Assembly: GCA_964441775.1 (NCBI GenBank)
Contig: CAYTVL010000008.1
Span: 115,593 to 179,592 of the forward strand
Source: SYOC01 sp964441775
GTDB lineage: Bacteria > Desulfobacterota > Binatia > Bin18
Length of the DNA stretch: 64,000 nucleotides
Reading direction: 5' to 3'
A program made the position numbers and the translations under genes. Shown here piece after piece: positions 15,691-24,524 of this stretch. The first letter of the stretch is position 1, and every line of letters begins with the position of its first letter. A model generated the notes under the pieces. That model was not told the origin of the DNA, made no database searches, and saw only the letters and a program-made list of their open reading frames with translations.

Positions 15691-17328
15691 ATGGATAAAA
15701 AAAGCCTGTTGGCTATTATTCTTTCTATTCTCATCCTGGTTATGTATCAGGAGCTGATCTCGTATTTGTACCCGCCGCCTCCGCAACTACCACAGCAGTC
15801 ACAACCTTCCCCACAGCCTGCTCCCGCTATCGTGACCCCACCGAGCGCAGGAACTGAAGCTCAAAAGGTCGAAATAAAAGAAACGCCGCTCTCCTCCTCA
15901 TCCATTGCGGCCTCAATGCGGACACTCACGGTAGAAAACGACGTCTACGTTGCCAGTCTCACCTCGCTCGGCGGCAGGCTCCAAAGCGTGCGTCTGAAGC
16001 ACTATCCAGGGGATGCTGGAAAAGACAGTCCGCCGCGAGAAATGGTGGCGGAAGGGGTAAATGGAGAACTTCCTCTGGAATTTAGGCTGGAAGGGAAAGA
16101 TACAGTTCTGAGTGATGCCGCGGTTCACTACGATACCAAGAGTAGCGACATCCAAGTGCATGGCGAATCTCAAGCGACCATCGTATTCCAAGGACAAATG
16201 TCGAATGGCGTGCGGGTGACGAAGACGTTCTCTTTTTCTGGGCAGACCTACGGGATGACGCTCACTGTCGCGGTTGAGGGCGCCCCTGAAGCCGCGAACT
16301 TTGCTTCACTTCTCTGGATACACGGCCCTGAGACGGGGCAAAGCTCCTCCAGTCAGCGTCATGGACCAGTGGCGTTAGTTGATCGCAAGTTCGTGTATGA
16401 AACCCCCACGAGTTTGAAGAAGGAAGAAAAGGACCTTGGGCCAGCCCATATTCGCTGGGGAGGCTATACTGATACCTATTTCCTTGCGGCGATGATCCCA
16501 CCGGAAAGTGACGTTACCCACTTTTTTTTACATTTGGACCAAGGGACAATTAACGCAAAACTGACGATTCCTTGGAAACACGAACCGATTGCGTACTCAG
16601 TCTATGTTGGCCCAAAGGACTTCGAGGCGCTCAACGCGGTCAGCCCTGCGCTTGACCGTGCAATTGACTTTGGCTGGTTCCATTTCATTGCCCGTCCGCT
16701 TGTGTATGTTTTGCGGTTTTCCCACTCAGTGACTGGCAATTTTGGCGTTGACATCATCATTCTGACGCTGCTCGTGAAACTGGCGTTCTTTCCGCTGTCC
16801 AACAAAAGCTTTAAGTCAATGGCGCAAATGCGCGAAGTCCAGCCGCTCATGGAACGTCTGCGCGAGGAATACAAAGACGACCGCGAAAAGCTCAATAAAG
16901 AGATCATGGAATTGTACCGCCGTCACAAGGTTAATCCCTTGGGCGGGTGCTTACCCATGATTGTGCAAATGCCTGTCTTTATCGGACTGTATCAAGCGCT
17001 CAGTAACGCCATCGAGCTGCGTCAGGCCCCATTTTTCGGCTGGATTCAAGACCTCTCCCAACCAGATCGATTAGGGTCACTGAACTTGTGGTTCATTGAG
17101 CCTCCCGGCCTCCCTATACTCACCCTGCTGATGGGAGCTACAATGTTGGCGCAACAGGCAATGGCGCCGCCGTCGGGGGACCCGGCGCAACAGAAAATGA
17201 TGATGCTCATGCCGGTCATCTTCACGATTATGTTTGTCAATTTTCCAGCAGGCTTAGTGCTGTACTGGCTAGTCAATAACGTCCTAAGCATCGCTCAGCA
17301 GTACGCCTACCAAAAAGGATTGGTGTAA
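15691..17328 (+). CDS. yidC: Membrane protein insertase YidC
   Basis: YidC inserts and folds inner-membrane proteins, alone or with SecYEG. The 545-residue protein has the Gram-negative form: an N-terminal membrane helix (about 5-22), a Pro/Gln-rich linker, a large periplasmic beta-domain (about 70-320), and the conserved C-terminal bundle starting near SVTGNFGVDIIILTLLVKL. The LGGCLPMIVQMPVFIGLYQAL segment and the FPAGLVLYWLVNNVLS end are intact. It follows yidD by 38 bases and precedes khpB, the usual order. The ATG at 15691 gives a typical length; the ribosome site is weak. Confidence 0.97.
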   Translation: MDKKSLLAIILSILILVMYQELISYLYPPPPQLPQQSQPSPQPAPAIVTPPSAGTEAQKVEIKETPLSSSSIAASMRTLTVENDVYVASLTSLGGRLQSVRLKHYPGDAGKDSPPREMVAEGVNGELPLEFRLEGKDTVLSDAAVHYDTKSSDIQVHGESQATIVFQGQMSNGVRVTKTFSFSGQTYGMTLTVAVEGAPEAANFASLLWIHGPETGQSSSSQRHGPVALVDRKFVYETPTSLKKEEKDLGPAHIRWGGYTDTYFLAAMIPPESDVTHFFLHLDQGTINAKLTIPWKHEPIAYSVYVGPKDFEALNAVSPALDRAIDFGWFHFIARPLVYVLRFSHSVTGNFGVDIIILTLLVKLAFFPLSNKSFKSMAQMREVQPLMERLREEYKDDREKLNKEIMELYRRHKVNPLGGCLPMIVQMPVFIGLYQALSNAIELRQAPFFGWIQDLSQPDRLGSLNLWFIEPPGLPILTLLMGATMLAQQAMAPPSGDPAQQKMMMLMPVIFTIMFVNFPAGLVLYWLVNNVLSIAQQYAYQKGLV

Positions 17329-17352
17329 GTAACGGGAGGAGAACACAACGCA

Positions 17353-18147
17353 ATGAATTCTGTCGAAGCCGAAGGCAGAACCATAGAGGAGGCCGTTGCT
17401 GCGGCGTTAGCGCGGCTCCAAGTCGAGCGAGAACGGGTCGAAATCGAAGTCTTATCCCAAGCGACGAAAGGGTTTCTTGGGATCGGCGGAAAGAAAGCGC
17501 GTGTCCGGGCGACGCTGCGCGTTCCCCTGTCCCAGCAGATCGCGGACACTAAGATCCCGCCAGTCCGTAGGAAAGAGCCGGTGCGAGTCAGCGAGTCTAC
17601 CCCTCCCGCTGCCGCAGAGGAAATGGAAACTCTTCTTCCTTCTCGCGAGCAAGGAGAAAAAGCCAGCGAAATTTTACAAGAAATTTTGCGACGCATGCAG
17701 GCTGAGCCCGCTGTGGCCCTCGAGCAACACGCGAACGAACTCGTACTCACGTTGACTGGAAAGGATAGTGGGGCGTTGATCGGACGGAACGGACAAACCC
17801 TGGACGCGCTCGAATATGTCCTCAATCGCATTATCACTCGTAGTGATGAAGCGGACACGCATCTCGTTCTCGATGCGGAAGGCTATCGCGAGCGTCGCCG
17901 GAAAAATCTTGAAAACCTCGCGCTCCGGCTTGGCGAACGCGCAAAACGGCGCAAAAGACCTGTAGCTCTGAGTCCACTGAGTCCTCGTGACCGGAGAGTT
18001 ATTCATCTAGCGCTGGAGAATGACCCGCTGGTCAGTACGAAGAGCATTGGGCGCGGCTACTTCCGCCGTTTGTACATCGTACCGGAAGAAGGGACGCGCC
18101 GCGAGCGTGGACGCGGCGGAGCGCAGGTATCGGCTGGCGACGCGTAA
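17353..18147 (+). CDS. khpB: RNA-binding protein KhpB (Jag/SpoIIIJ-associated)
   Basis: KhpB/Jag is an RNA-binding protein linked to cell division and envelope growth in several bacteria. The 264-residue product has the three expected parts: an N-terminal Jag domain (about 1-55) with EVLSQATKGFLGIGGKKARV, a KH domain near 138-175 with GALIGRNGQTLDALEYVLN, and an R3H domain near 200-240 with the segment RRVIHLALENDPLV. The linker between Jag and KH is acidic and Pro/Glu-rich. A GGGAGG site lies upstream of the ATG, and the gene follows yidC by 24 bases, the usual arrangement. Confidence 0.94.
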   Translation: MNSVEAEGRTIEEAVAAALARLQVERERVEIEVLSQATKGFLGIGGKKARVRATLRVPLSQQIADTKIPPVRRKEPVRVSESTPPAAAEEMETLLPSREQGEKASEILQEILRRMQAEPAVALEQHANELVLTLTGKDSGALIGRNGQTLDALEYVLNRIITRSDEADTHLVLDAEGYRERRRKNLENLALRLGERAKRRKRPVALSPLSPRDRRVIHLALENDPLVSTKSIGRGYFRRLYIVPEEGTRRERGRGGAQVSAGDA

Positions 18148-18225
18148 TCGTTATTTTTGTTGATATAACCACCCTGTTTTTGTCTCTTTTTTCTTCGTAA
18201 CCCTATTACCGCCTCGTAACGCTCC

Positions 18226-19608
18226 GTGTATGCACGAGACACCATCGCCGCAATAGCCACGCCGCCAGGCCAAGGCGGGGTGGCTATTATTCGCCTGAGC
18301 GGTCCTGAGGCGGAGGCCATCGCTCGTAGCTTGGTCCTGCTTAAACGCCAGCCCCATCAATTGCGCTCTCACCATCTGTATCTCGGGAAGCTTGTGGACC
18401 CGCACAGCGGGCAACTTCTTGACCAGGGGTTGTTCACAGTTATGCGCGCGCCGCATAGCTACACAGGGGAGCATGTGGCGGAACTGCATTGTCACGGAGG
18501 AGGGTTCCTCGCACGCCGTATCCTCGCTGCTGCTTTACAGCAAGGAGCGCGCTTGGCTGAGCCCGGCGAATTTACCAAACGCGCCTTCTTAAACGGCCGC
18601 CTTGACCTGGCGCAAGCCGAAGCCGTAGGGGATCTCATTCAAGCGAACAGCGATCAAGGCGTGCAACTTGCCTGGGAACAACTCTCCGGCCGGCTCTCTG
18701 AAACCTATAGTGCTCTGCGTCAGCGACTAGTGCAAATTGTTGCTTATATTGAGGCGTTTCTTGATTTTCCTGACGAGGATATTCCAACCCGTGCGCAGGA
18801 TGAGATTGAGCAAGAAATAACTGATCTGCTGAAAGACGTTGCTTCTTTAGCTGCGACATTCCAACAAGGACGCGTCTATCGGGAGGGCGTCCGCACGGCG
18901 ATCGTTGGCAAACCCAATGTTGGTAAATCGAGCTTACTCAATCTGTTAGTTGGAACCGAACGGGCGATTGTTACTGCTGTATCTGGAACCACGCGTGATG
19001 TCTTGGAAGAAACGGTGGTCATTGGCGGTGTTCCCCTGGTGCTGTGGGATACGGCGGGTCTTCGCCATACCGACGACGAAGTCGAACGTATCGGTGTGGC
19101 GCGCGCGCAAGCTGGGGCAAGGGAAGCCGAGCTCGTGTTAGCAGTGTTTGACTCGACTCGGCCCTTCGATCAAGAAGATGCGGTGGTCCTCGACACTCTT
19201 GCTGGGAAAAAAGCGATTCCTATTGTCAATAAAATAGACCTTCCATCTGTGTTCAACGAGACCACGCTCGCAGGAAATTTTCCACACGCGTCGCTAGTAA
19301 AACTCTCCACCAAAACGGGCGTAGGGAAAAACGATCTGGAACAACGGATTCAAGAGACTGTCTTCGACGCTCATGTGAAACAGGAGCAACCAGCTCATCT
19401 CGTCACGAATACGCGACACCGAGACGCTCTGGTAAAATCAGAACAATGTCTCCTAAATGTCCTTGAAGGATTACATACCTCGCTTCCACTTGATCTGGTT
19501 GCGGTTGATTTGCATACTGCACTCGATCATATTGGCGAGATTACCGGACACGTAACGTCGGAAGATATTTTGGATCAGATTTTCCGTGAGTTTTGTATCG
19601 GGAAATAA
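18226..19608 (+). CDS. mnmE: tRNA uridine-5-carboxymethylaminomethyl modification GTPase MnmE
   Basis: MnmE works with MnmG to modify the wobble uridine of certain tRNAs. The 460-residue protein starts with a GTG and reads DTIAAIATPPGQGGVAIIR at the N-terminus, the classic folate-binding domain start. The GTPase domain has GKPNVGKSS (228-236), the DTAGLR motif and NKID, and the protein ends in CIGK, the CxGK motif with the catalytically important cysteine. Length is normal. mnmG follows nine bases after the stop, so the two partner genes are coupled. Confidence 0.97.
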   Translation: MYARDTIAAIATPPGQGGVAIIRLSGPEAEAIARSLVLLKRQPHQLRSHHLYLGKLVDPHSGQLLDQGLFTVMRAPHSYTGEHVAELHCHGGGFLARRILAAALQQGARLAEPGEFTKRAFLNGRLDLAQAEAVGDLIQANSDQGVQLAWEQLSGRLSETYSALRQRLVQIVAYIEAFLDFPDEDIPTRAQDEIEQEITDLLKDVASLAATFQQGRVYREGVRTAIVGKPNVGKSSLLNLLVGTERAIVTAVSGTTRDVLEETVVIGGVPLVLWDTAGLRHTDDEVERIGVARAQAGAREAELVLAVFDSTRPFDQEDAVVLDTLAGKKAIPIVNKIDLPSVFNETTLAGNFPHASLVKLSTKTGVGKNDLEQRIQETVFDAHVKQEQPAHLVTNTRHRDALVKSEQCLLNVLEGLHTSLPLDLVAVDLHTALDHIGEITGHVTSEDILDQIFREFCIGK

Positions 19609-19617
19609 GGAAACATC

Positions 19618-21480
19618 ATGACCCACGAGATGATTGTTGTTGGCGCAGGTCACGCTGGCATCGAGGCGGCGTTAGCTGCTGCACGCATGGGTTGTAAGAC
19701 GCTGTTACTTACTATGAATCTCGACCATATTGGGCAAATGTCTTGTAATCCTGCCATCGGGGGCATTGGCAAGAGCCATCTCGTACGAGAAATCGATGCG
19801 CTCGGCGGCGAAATGGCAAAAGCCATTGACGAGACCGGCATCCAATTCCGCGTGCTCAATACTCGGAAAGGACCAGCAGTGCACGCGACTCGTGCCCAGG
19901 CGGATAAAGCAGCCTATCGACGCAGAATGAAACAGGTGGTGGAAGCCACCGCGAATCTTGCTGTCCGTCAAGGGTGTGTTGAACGTCTCATCGTTGAGGA
20001 TGGAGAAATCACAGGCGTCGAGACGCAAATTGGTGAAGTGTTTGCCACACGAAAAGTGATTATTACTACCGGTACGTTCCTCAAAGGATTGATTCACATT
20101 GGTCTTAAAAATTACGCTGCCGGCCGGGCTGGGGATTTTTCAGCCGAAGGGTTGAGCGGCAATCTCATGGAATTGGGCTTTCGCATTGGTCGTCTCAAAA
20201 CCGGCACTTGCCCGAGATTAGACAGTCGCACGATCGATTACGGCAGTCTCGAACCCCAGTATGGAGACGAACCACCACCACCACTCTCATTTTCGACGAC
20301 ACGCATTATCCAGAGCCAATTACCATGTCACCTGACCTATACGAACAGTGCAACTCACGAAACAATTGCGGCAAACCTTGACCGCTCGCCGATGTATTCG
20401 GGCGTCATTCAAGGGCGCGGTCCTCGTTACTGTCCTTCGATAGAAGACAAGATTGTCCGCTTTCGCGATAAGGCTCGGCATCAGATTTTTCTTGAACCGG
20501 AAGGGCGAGACACGGTCGAGGTGTATCCGAACGGGCTTTCCACAAGCCTCCCCCTGGATGTGCAACTGCAAATGGTGCACTCGATCAAGGGCCTGGAGCA
20601 AGCTGAAATCATGCGTCCAGGCTATGCCATTGAATACGATTATGCCGACCCGACGCAATTGTTACCCAGTCTAGAAACCAAACTGGTGCGTGGACTTTAT
20701 TTTGCCGGCCAAATCAACGGCACGACTGGATATGAAGAAGCGGCAGCGCAAGGATTGATGGCAAGCATTAATGCCGTCTTGAATCTTCGCGGAGAAGCCC
20801 CGCTTCTCCTGAGCCGAGACCAAGCGTACATTGGGGTGTTGATTGATGACTTGGTGACAAAAGGCGTGGGTGGCGAGCCCTATCGCATGTTTACGTCTCG
20901 AGCCGAACATCGTCTACTGCTGCGGGAAGACAACGCTGACTTGCGGCTCAGAGCGCTCGGCTCCCGTATCGGTTTGGCCGGAAAAGACGATGCACAATGC
21001 ACGACGGACAAAAAGCGAGCGATAGAAGAAGAAATTCGCCGACAAGAAACGACAATGCTCGTCCCGAGTGAGGTGCTGAACGAAAAACTCGCCGCTTTTG
21101 GCAGTGCGCCAATGAAAAACCCCGCGTCTGTTGCTCAAGTCCTAAGAAGGCCGGAACTCTCGTTCGAGATGGTGCAGGTGCTCAGTCCTTCTCCGAGACC
21201 CTTGCCCAAGGAAGTCGCTGCGGAAGTAGAAATTACCATCAAGTATTCCGGCTATATCCAACGACAAGAAGACGGGGTCGCTCGGCTTCACCATCTTGAA
21301 AAAGCACGAATTCCCCGTAGCCTCGACTACGGCTCGGTGATAGGACTTTCCCGCGAAGTTCGTGAGAAGCTCGACGCCGTACAGCCAGTGTCTTTGGGAC
21401 AAGCAGCGCGTATTCCAGGCGTCACGCCAGCGGCCTTGTCTTTACTGGCTATCCATCTCAAGCGGTCCGGTGCAGCGTGA
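19618..21480 (+). CDS. mnmG: tRNA uridine-5-carboxymethylaminomethyl modification enzyme MnmG (GidA)
   Basis: MnmG is the FAD-binding partner of MnmE in wobble-uridine modification. The 620-residue product starts with the FAD dinucleotide motif GAGHAGIEAALAAARMG and includes the CNPAIGGIGKSHLVREIDALGG segment near residues 45-65. The later GYEEAAAQGLMA and SRAEHRLLLREDNADLRL motifs and the C-terminal helical domain are complete. It follows mnmE by nine bases and is followed by rsmG after a single base, so the three genes form one transcription unit. Confidence 0.97.
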   Translation: MTHEMIVVGAGHAGIEAALAAARMGCKTLLLTMNLDHIGQMSCNPAIGGIGKSHLVREIDALGGEMAKAIDETGIQFRVLNTRKGPAVHATRAQADKAAYRRRMKQVVEATANLAVRQGCVERLIVEDGEITGVETQIGEVFATRKVIITTGTFLKGLIHIGLKNYAAGRAGDFSAEGLSGNLMELGFRIGRLKTGTCPRLDSRTIDYGSLEPQYGDEPPPPLSFSTTRIIQSQLPCHLTYTNSATHETIAANLDRSPMYSGVIQGRGPRYCPSIEDKIVRFRDKARHQIFLEPEGRDTVEVYPNGLSTSLPLDVQLQMVHSIKGLEQAEIMRPGYAIEYDYADPTQLLPSLETKLVRGLYFAGQINGTTGYEEAAAQGLMASINAVLNLRGEAPLLLSRDQAYIGVLIDDLVTKGVGGEPYRMFTSRAEHRLLLREDNADLRLRALGSRIGLAGKDDAQCTTDKKRAIEEEIRRQETTMLVPSEVLNEKLAAFGSAPMKNPASVAQVLRRPELSFEMVQVLSPSPRPLPKEVAAEVEITIKYSGYIQRQEDGVARLHHLEKARIPRSLDYGSVIGLSREVREKLDAVQPVSLGQAARIPGVTPAALSLLAIHLKRSGAA

Positions 21481-21481
21481 G

Positions 21482-22171
21482 ATGACGTCTGTCACCGAAG
21501 AACATCTTCTTTGCTTGACGAAGGGCGCTGAACGGCTCGGAGCGCCATTATCGGCTGCTGCGGTGACTCAATTCACTGTGTATTTCGAAGAGCTGCTGCG
21601 ATGGTCTTCAAAAATTGATTTGGTCTCGCAGACTGACCCCAGCGAAATTATTCGCAAACATTTTCTCGACTCCCTTGCCATAATTCCTTTGTTGGAAGAA
21701 CACTCGTCTGTACTTGATCTCGGGAGCGGAGCTGGATTTCCTGGCTTGCCTATTGCCATTGCGCTCCCCTACATAAGGGTGGCTCTTCTGGAGGCGCGCC
21801 GGAAACGCGTGAGTTTTCTCAAGGAAGTCGCGAGAAAACTCAAGACACCCAATGTCACTGTCTACGAAGGCAGAGCGGAGGTTTTAGCGCAGCAACCCGA
21901 CCTCCGCAATGGCTTTGCTGTCGTGCTGACTCGCGCCACCTGGAACCTGCGCACTTTTTTGTTTCTCTCTCACCCCTTCATACAACCAGGAGGGATTGCG
22001 CTGGCAATGAAAGGGCCGCAGTTAGAATGTGAGCTTCGCGCCTTGGAGAGTAATTCTCATCTACACGATTTTGTTTTACAACATCGTCAGCGCTATGTTT
22101 TACCTGGTAGTGAAGAACAACGAGAAGTCGTGACGTTTCACAAAACAGAAAATGTTTCACGTGCTACCTGA
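21482..22171 (+). CDS. rsmG: 16S rRNA (guanine527-N7)-methyltransferase RsmG (GidB)
   Basis: RsmG methylates G527 of 16S rRNA; its loss is linked to streptomycin resistance in several bacteria. I start it at the ATG at 21482, one base after the mnmG stop, which gives 229 residues. The frame is open further upstream inside mnmG, and a GTG at 21470 is an alternative. The S-adenosylmethionine motif LDLGSGAGFPGLPIAI is near residues 79-94, preceded by RKHFLDSLAI. The last codons (VSRAT and stop) lie in the first copy of a parS-like inverted repeat, so the 3' end has a second function or was extended into it. Confidence 0.94.
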   Translation: MTSVTEEHLLCLTKGAERLGAPLSAAAVTQFTVYFEELLRWSSKIDLVSQTDPSEIIRKHFLDSLAIIPLLEEHSSVLDLGSGAGFPGLPIAIALPYIRVALLEARRKRVSFLKEVARKLKTPNVTVYEGRAEVLAQQPDLRNGFAVVLTRATWNLRTFLFLSHPFIQPGGIALAMKGPQLECELRALESNSHLHDFVLQHRQRYVLPGSEEQREVVTFHKTENVSRAT

Positions 22172-22184
22172 CGGTGAAACAACT
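22153..22184. repeat. parS-like inverted repeat, copy 1 (overlaps rsmG 3' end)
   Basis: TGTTTCACGTG at 22153-22163 equals one half of the parS consensus bound by ParB. The matching arm GTGAAAC follows at 22174-22180, so the arms GTTTCAC and GTGAAAC are separated by 13 bases instead of being directly joined. A second copy with a single base difference starts 50 bases later. A further lone GTTTCAC lies at 22135-22141. The position just upstream of parAB makes a partition-related role attractive but unproven. Confidence 0.5.
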
Positions 22185-22198
22185 TGAGCAACCTCCTC

Positions 22199-22238
22199 GC
22201 AAAGTTTCACGTGCTACTTGACGGTGAAACAACTTTGC
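22199..22238. repeat. parS-like inverted repeat, copy 2, within a longer hairpin
   Basis: The repeat body at 22204-22235 matches copy 1 except for one base. Here the stem is extended: GCAAAG (22199-22204) can pair with CTTTGC (22233-22238), with a short bulge between the two stem parts. No T-tract follows, so it does not look like a normal intrinsic terminator. It lies between rsmG and the LAGLIDADG-type gene. Confidence 0.5.
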
Positions 22239-22289
22239 GCAGACCAAAGTGCGGAACAAGGCGCGAGCATAAGCTAAGGGGATGCAGGT

Positions 22290-22634
22290 ATGACTGAGGA
22301 TGTAACACTTTCTCTTCCGCCGTTTGTTTCAGGTTTCTTGTTAGGACTATTAGTCGGTGAAGGGCATTTCGGTGGGGATGGCAAACAACCACAGATCACT
22401 CTCCGCATGCATGTGCGACACGAACCACTGGTGCGCTGGCTTGGAACTCATGTTCCTATGGGAAAACTCTACGGCCCCTACAATCATGGCGGGAGACAAT
22501 ATTACCAGTGGATGGTGCGTGGAGAAGCGTTGCGCAGTACTTTGGCGCCGTTAATCGATTCGCTACCGCTCGCAGAAATTGATCCGTATACGTATGAACG
22601 CTATCAAGCGATGAAAGCACGGTATCGCGTATGA
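22290..22634 (+). CDS. Small single-motif LAGLIDADG-type protein
   Basis: The 114-residue product has one LAGLIDADG-like segment, FLLGLLVGEGHFGG, at about residues 17-30. In homing endonucleases this forms the dimer helix and supplies the acidic catalytic residue (here Glu in GEG). The rest (ITLRMHVRHEPLVRWLG and onward) fits the beta-sheet DNA-binding face of one half-domain. An AAGGGGAT site lies upstream of the ATG. It is free-standing, not inside an intron or intein, and sits between rsmG and parA beside the parS-like repeats. It could be a domesticated DNA-binding protein or a homodimeric endonuclease remnant; the fold is fairly sure, the function is not. Confidence 0.7.
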   Translation: MTEDVTLSLPPFVSGFLLGLLVGEGHFGGDGKQPQITLRMHVRHEPLVRWLGTHVPMGKLYGPYNHGGRQYYQWMVRGEALRSTLAPLIDSLPLAEIDPYTYERYQAMKARYRV

Positions 22635-22642
22635 AAAAATAT

Positions 22643-22697
22643 AAAGCGCCGCAGTAGATTTTCCCATCTTCTTGACTGATTTGGGGCGCTTTTCTTT
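22643..22697 (+). terminator. Possible terminator before parA
   Basis: AAAGCGCC at 22643-22650 can pair with GGCGCTTT at 22685-22692, and a T/C-rich stretch follows. The loop of 34 bases is long for an intrinsic terminator, so the call is weak. It would end transcription from the mnmE-rsmG unit and the small LAGLIDADG gene ahead of parA. Confidence 0.3.
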
Positions 22698-22725
22698 CTC
22701 GTCCTCCTATGGTAGGGAAGCGACA

Positions 22726-23511
22726 GTGGGCAAGGTCATCTGCATTGCGAATCGAAAAGGCGGCGTGGGCAAGACCACAACGGCTATCAATTTGTCCGCC
22801 GCGTTCGGTGTCGCGGGCGAACCAACCCTCTTGGTTGACTGTGACCCGCAAGGAAATGCTACTAGCGGGATCGGTGTGAAACTCACCGATGAGAGCTTGA
22901 CCCTCTATGATGTTCTTTTAGGCGAGTGTTCTCTCTATGACGCCGTGCAAAAGACGGCGATCGAAAAACTTGAGGTTTTGCCAGCGAATCACGACCTCAT
23001 CGGTGCGGAAGTCGAACTCTTGTCCATAAAGGAACGAGAATATCGACTCCAATCATTACTTCGTCAAGAATTCGCCCGGTATCGTTATATCGTGCTCGAC
23101 TGTCCCCCCTCGCTCGGGCTCCTGACTGTCAACGCCTTAACTGCCGCCAATAGCGTGCTGATCCCGTTGCAGTGCGAATATTATGCGCTCGAAGGACTCC
23201 GCTCCTTGCTGGAAACGATCGACCTCATTCGTGAGCGACTTAATCCCAGTCTAGCGATTGAAGGGCTCTTGCTCACAATGTTCGACGCACGCAACAAGCT
23301 CTGCCATCAGGTAGCGGAGGAAGTACGGGAATTTTTCCCTCAACAAGTCTTTCAGGCCGTGATCCCCCGTAACGTGCGCCTCAGCGAAAGCCCCAGTCAC
23401 GGCTTGCCGGTGATTCTGTACGACCCCTCGTGTCGCGGGGCGCAAAGTTACGTGGAGTTAGCGCGTGAAGTCACAAAAAGTGATAATTTAACAAAAGGAA
23501 TATCACAATGA
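22726..23511 (+). CDS. parA: Chromosome-partitioning ATPase ParA (Soj)
   Basis: ParA is the Walker-type ATPase that, with ParB, moves newly copied origin regions. I start it at the GTG at 22726, just before GKVICIANRKGGVGKTTT, because homologues begin there and GGGAAG lies upstream; a TTG at 22672 is an alternative. The product is then 261 residues. The deviant Walker A KGGVGKTTTAINL, the VDCDPQGN motif and the LDCPPSLGLLTVNAL motif are intact. It has no N-terminal helix-turn-helix, so it is the chromosomal (Soj) type. The stop overlaps the parB start by four bases. Confidence 0.95.
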   Translation: MGKVICIANRKGGVGKTTTAINLSAAFGVAGEPTLLVDCDPQGNATSGIGVKLTDESLTLYDVLLGECSLYDAVQKTAIEKLEVLPANHDLIGAEVELLSIKEREYRLQSLLRQEFARYRYIVLDCPPSLGLLTVNALTAANSVLIPLQCEYYALEGLRSLLETIDLIRERLNPSLAIEGLLLTMFDARNKLCHQVAEEVREFFPQQVFQAVIPRNVRLSESPSHGLPVILYDPSCRGAQSYVELAREVTKSDNLTKGISQ

Positions 23512-24398
23512 GTGAATCCGTTCTCGGCGTCAAACGGCGCGCGCTGGGCCGAGGCTTGGGGGCGTTGATTCGTGAGGCTCCGCCAACCGCGCCAACGCCG
23601 TCGGATCGACGCGTGTCCATTGGTGAGATTCGCCCCAACCCGCGTCAGCCGCGCCGCTACTTCAACGAGGAACGCATCGCCGAGCTGGCGGAGTCCATTC
23701 AACACCAGGGCATTTTGCAGCCGCTGGTCGTACGCAAACTTGACGATGGCTATGAGTTGATTGTCGGCGAACGCCGCTTCCGCGCCGCGCAACGCGCCGG
23801 TCTCGAACGCGTGCCGGTCATCGTGAAGGACGTGAGTGACGCCGAGAGCTTGGAAATGGCGCTGGTGGAAAATATCCAGCGTGAGGAACTGACCCCAATT
23901 GAAGAGGCGTTGGCGTATCGCCAACTGATGGAAGAATTTCACCTCACCCAAGAAGAAGTCGCGAATCGCGTCGGCAAGAGTCGCCCGGTGGTGACGAACT
24001 TGCTGCGCGTGCTCAATCTCCCCGAAGACATCAAAGATGAAGTGGATCGCGGGCATATTTCCGTTGGGCACGCACGCGCGCTGCTCGGATTAGATTCACC
24101 CGAACAACAATTAGACCTCGCGCGCAAGATTATACGCCAAGGATTGTCCGTACGCGAAACCGAAACTTTGGTGTCGCAGACTTTAGCACCGAGGTTCTCT
24201 CCTTCCGAAACGACACACGATCCCGCACCGCCTCAGGTCGCTATACACGTGCATGTGATCGCTCTTGAGGAAGACTTGATGCGTTCGCTCGGAACAAAAG
24301 TCCGCCTGTTACCCAAAAAGAAAGGCGGCAAAATTGAGATCGAGTACTATTCCAACGAAGAGCTGGAAGGGCTTGTACGCCGCTTGAAAGGACAGTAA
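23508..24398 (+). CDS. parB: Chromosome-partitioning protein ParB (Spo0J)
   Basis: ParB binds parS sites, spreads as a CTP-dependent clamp and stimulates ParA. The 296-residue product has the N-terminal CTP-binding region with IRPNPRQPRRYF and GERRFRAAQRAG (about residues 88-99), the helix-turn-helix region around LTQEEVANRVGKSRPVVTNLLR, and a C-terminal dimerisation domain. The ATG overlaps the parA stop (ATGA), so the two are translationally coupled. Two unusual parS-like repeats lie about 1.3 kb upstream; I did not find a perfect 16-base parS in the window by eye. Confidence 0.95.
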   Translation: MSESVLGVKRRALGRGLGALIREAPPTAPTPSDRRVSIGEIRPNPRQPRRYFNEERIAELAESIQHQGILQPLVVRKLDDGYELIVGERRFRAAQRAGLERVPVIVKDVSDAESLEMALVENIQREELTPIEEALAYRQLMEEFHLTQEEVANRVGKSRPVVTNLLRVLNLPEDIKDEVDRGHISVGHARALLGLDSPEQQLDLARKIIRQGLSVRETETLVSQTLAPRFSPSETTHDPAPPQVAIHVHVIALEEDLMRSLGTKVRLLPKKKGGKIEIEYYSNEELEGLVRRLKGQ

Positions 24399-24524
24399 AA
24401 GATATATCCGCAAAATTGAGAGCTCTACCCTCATCACCAGCAAGGCAGGGCATAAGTCACAGGTCGCGAGTGAACGCGAGTGAACGAATGATCGTTGGAT
24501 CGCAACGAGAGGAGACCGGTACGC

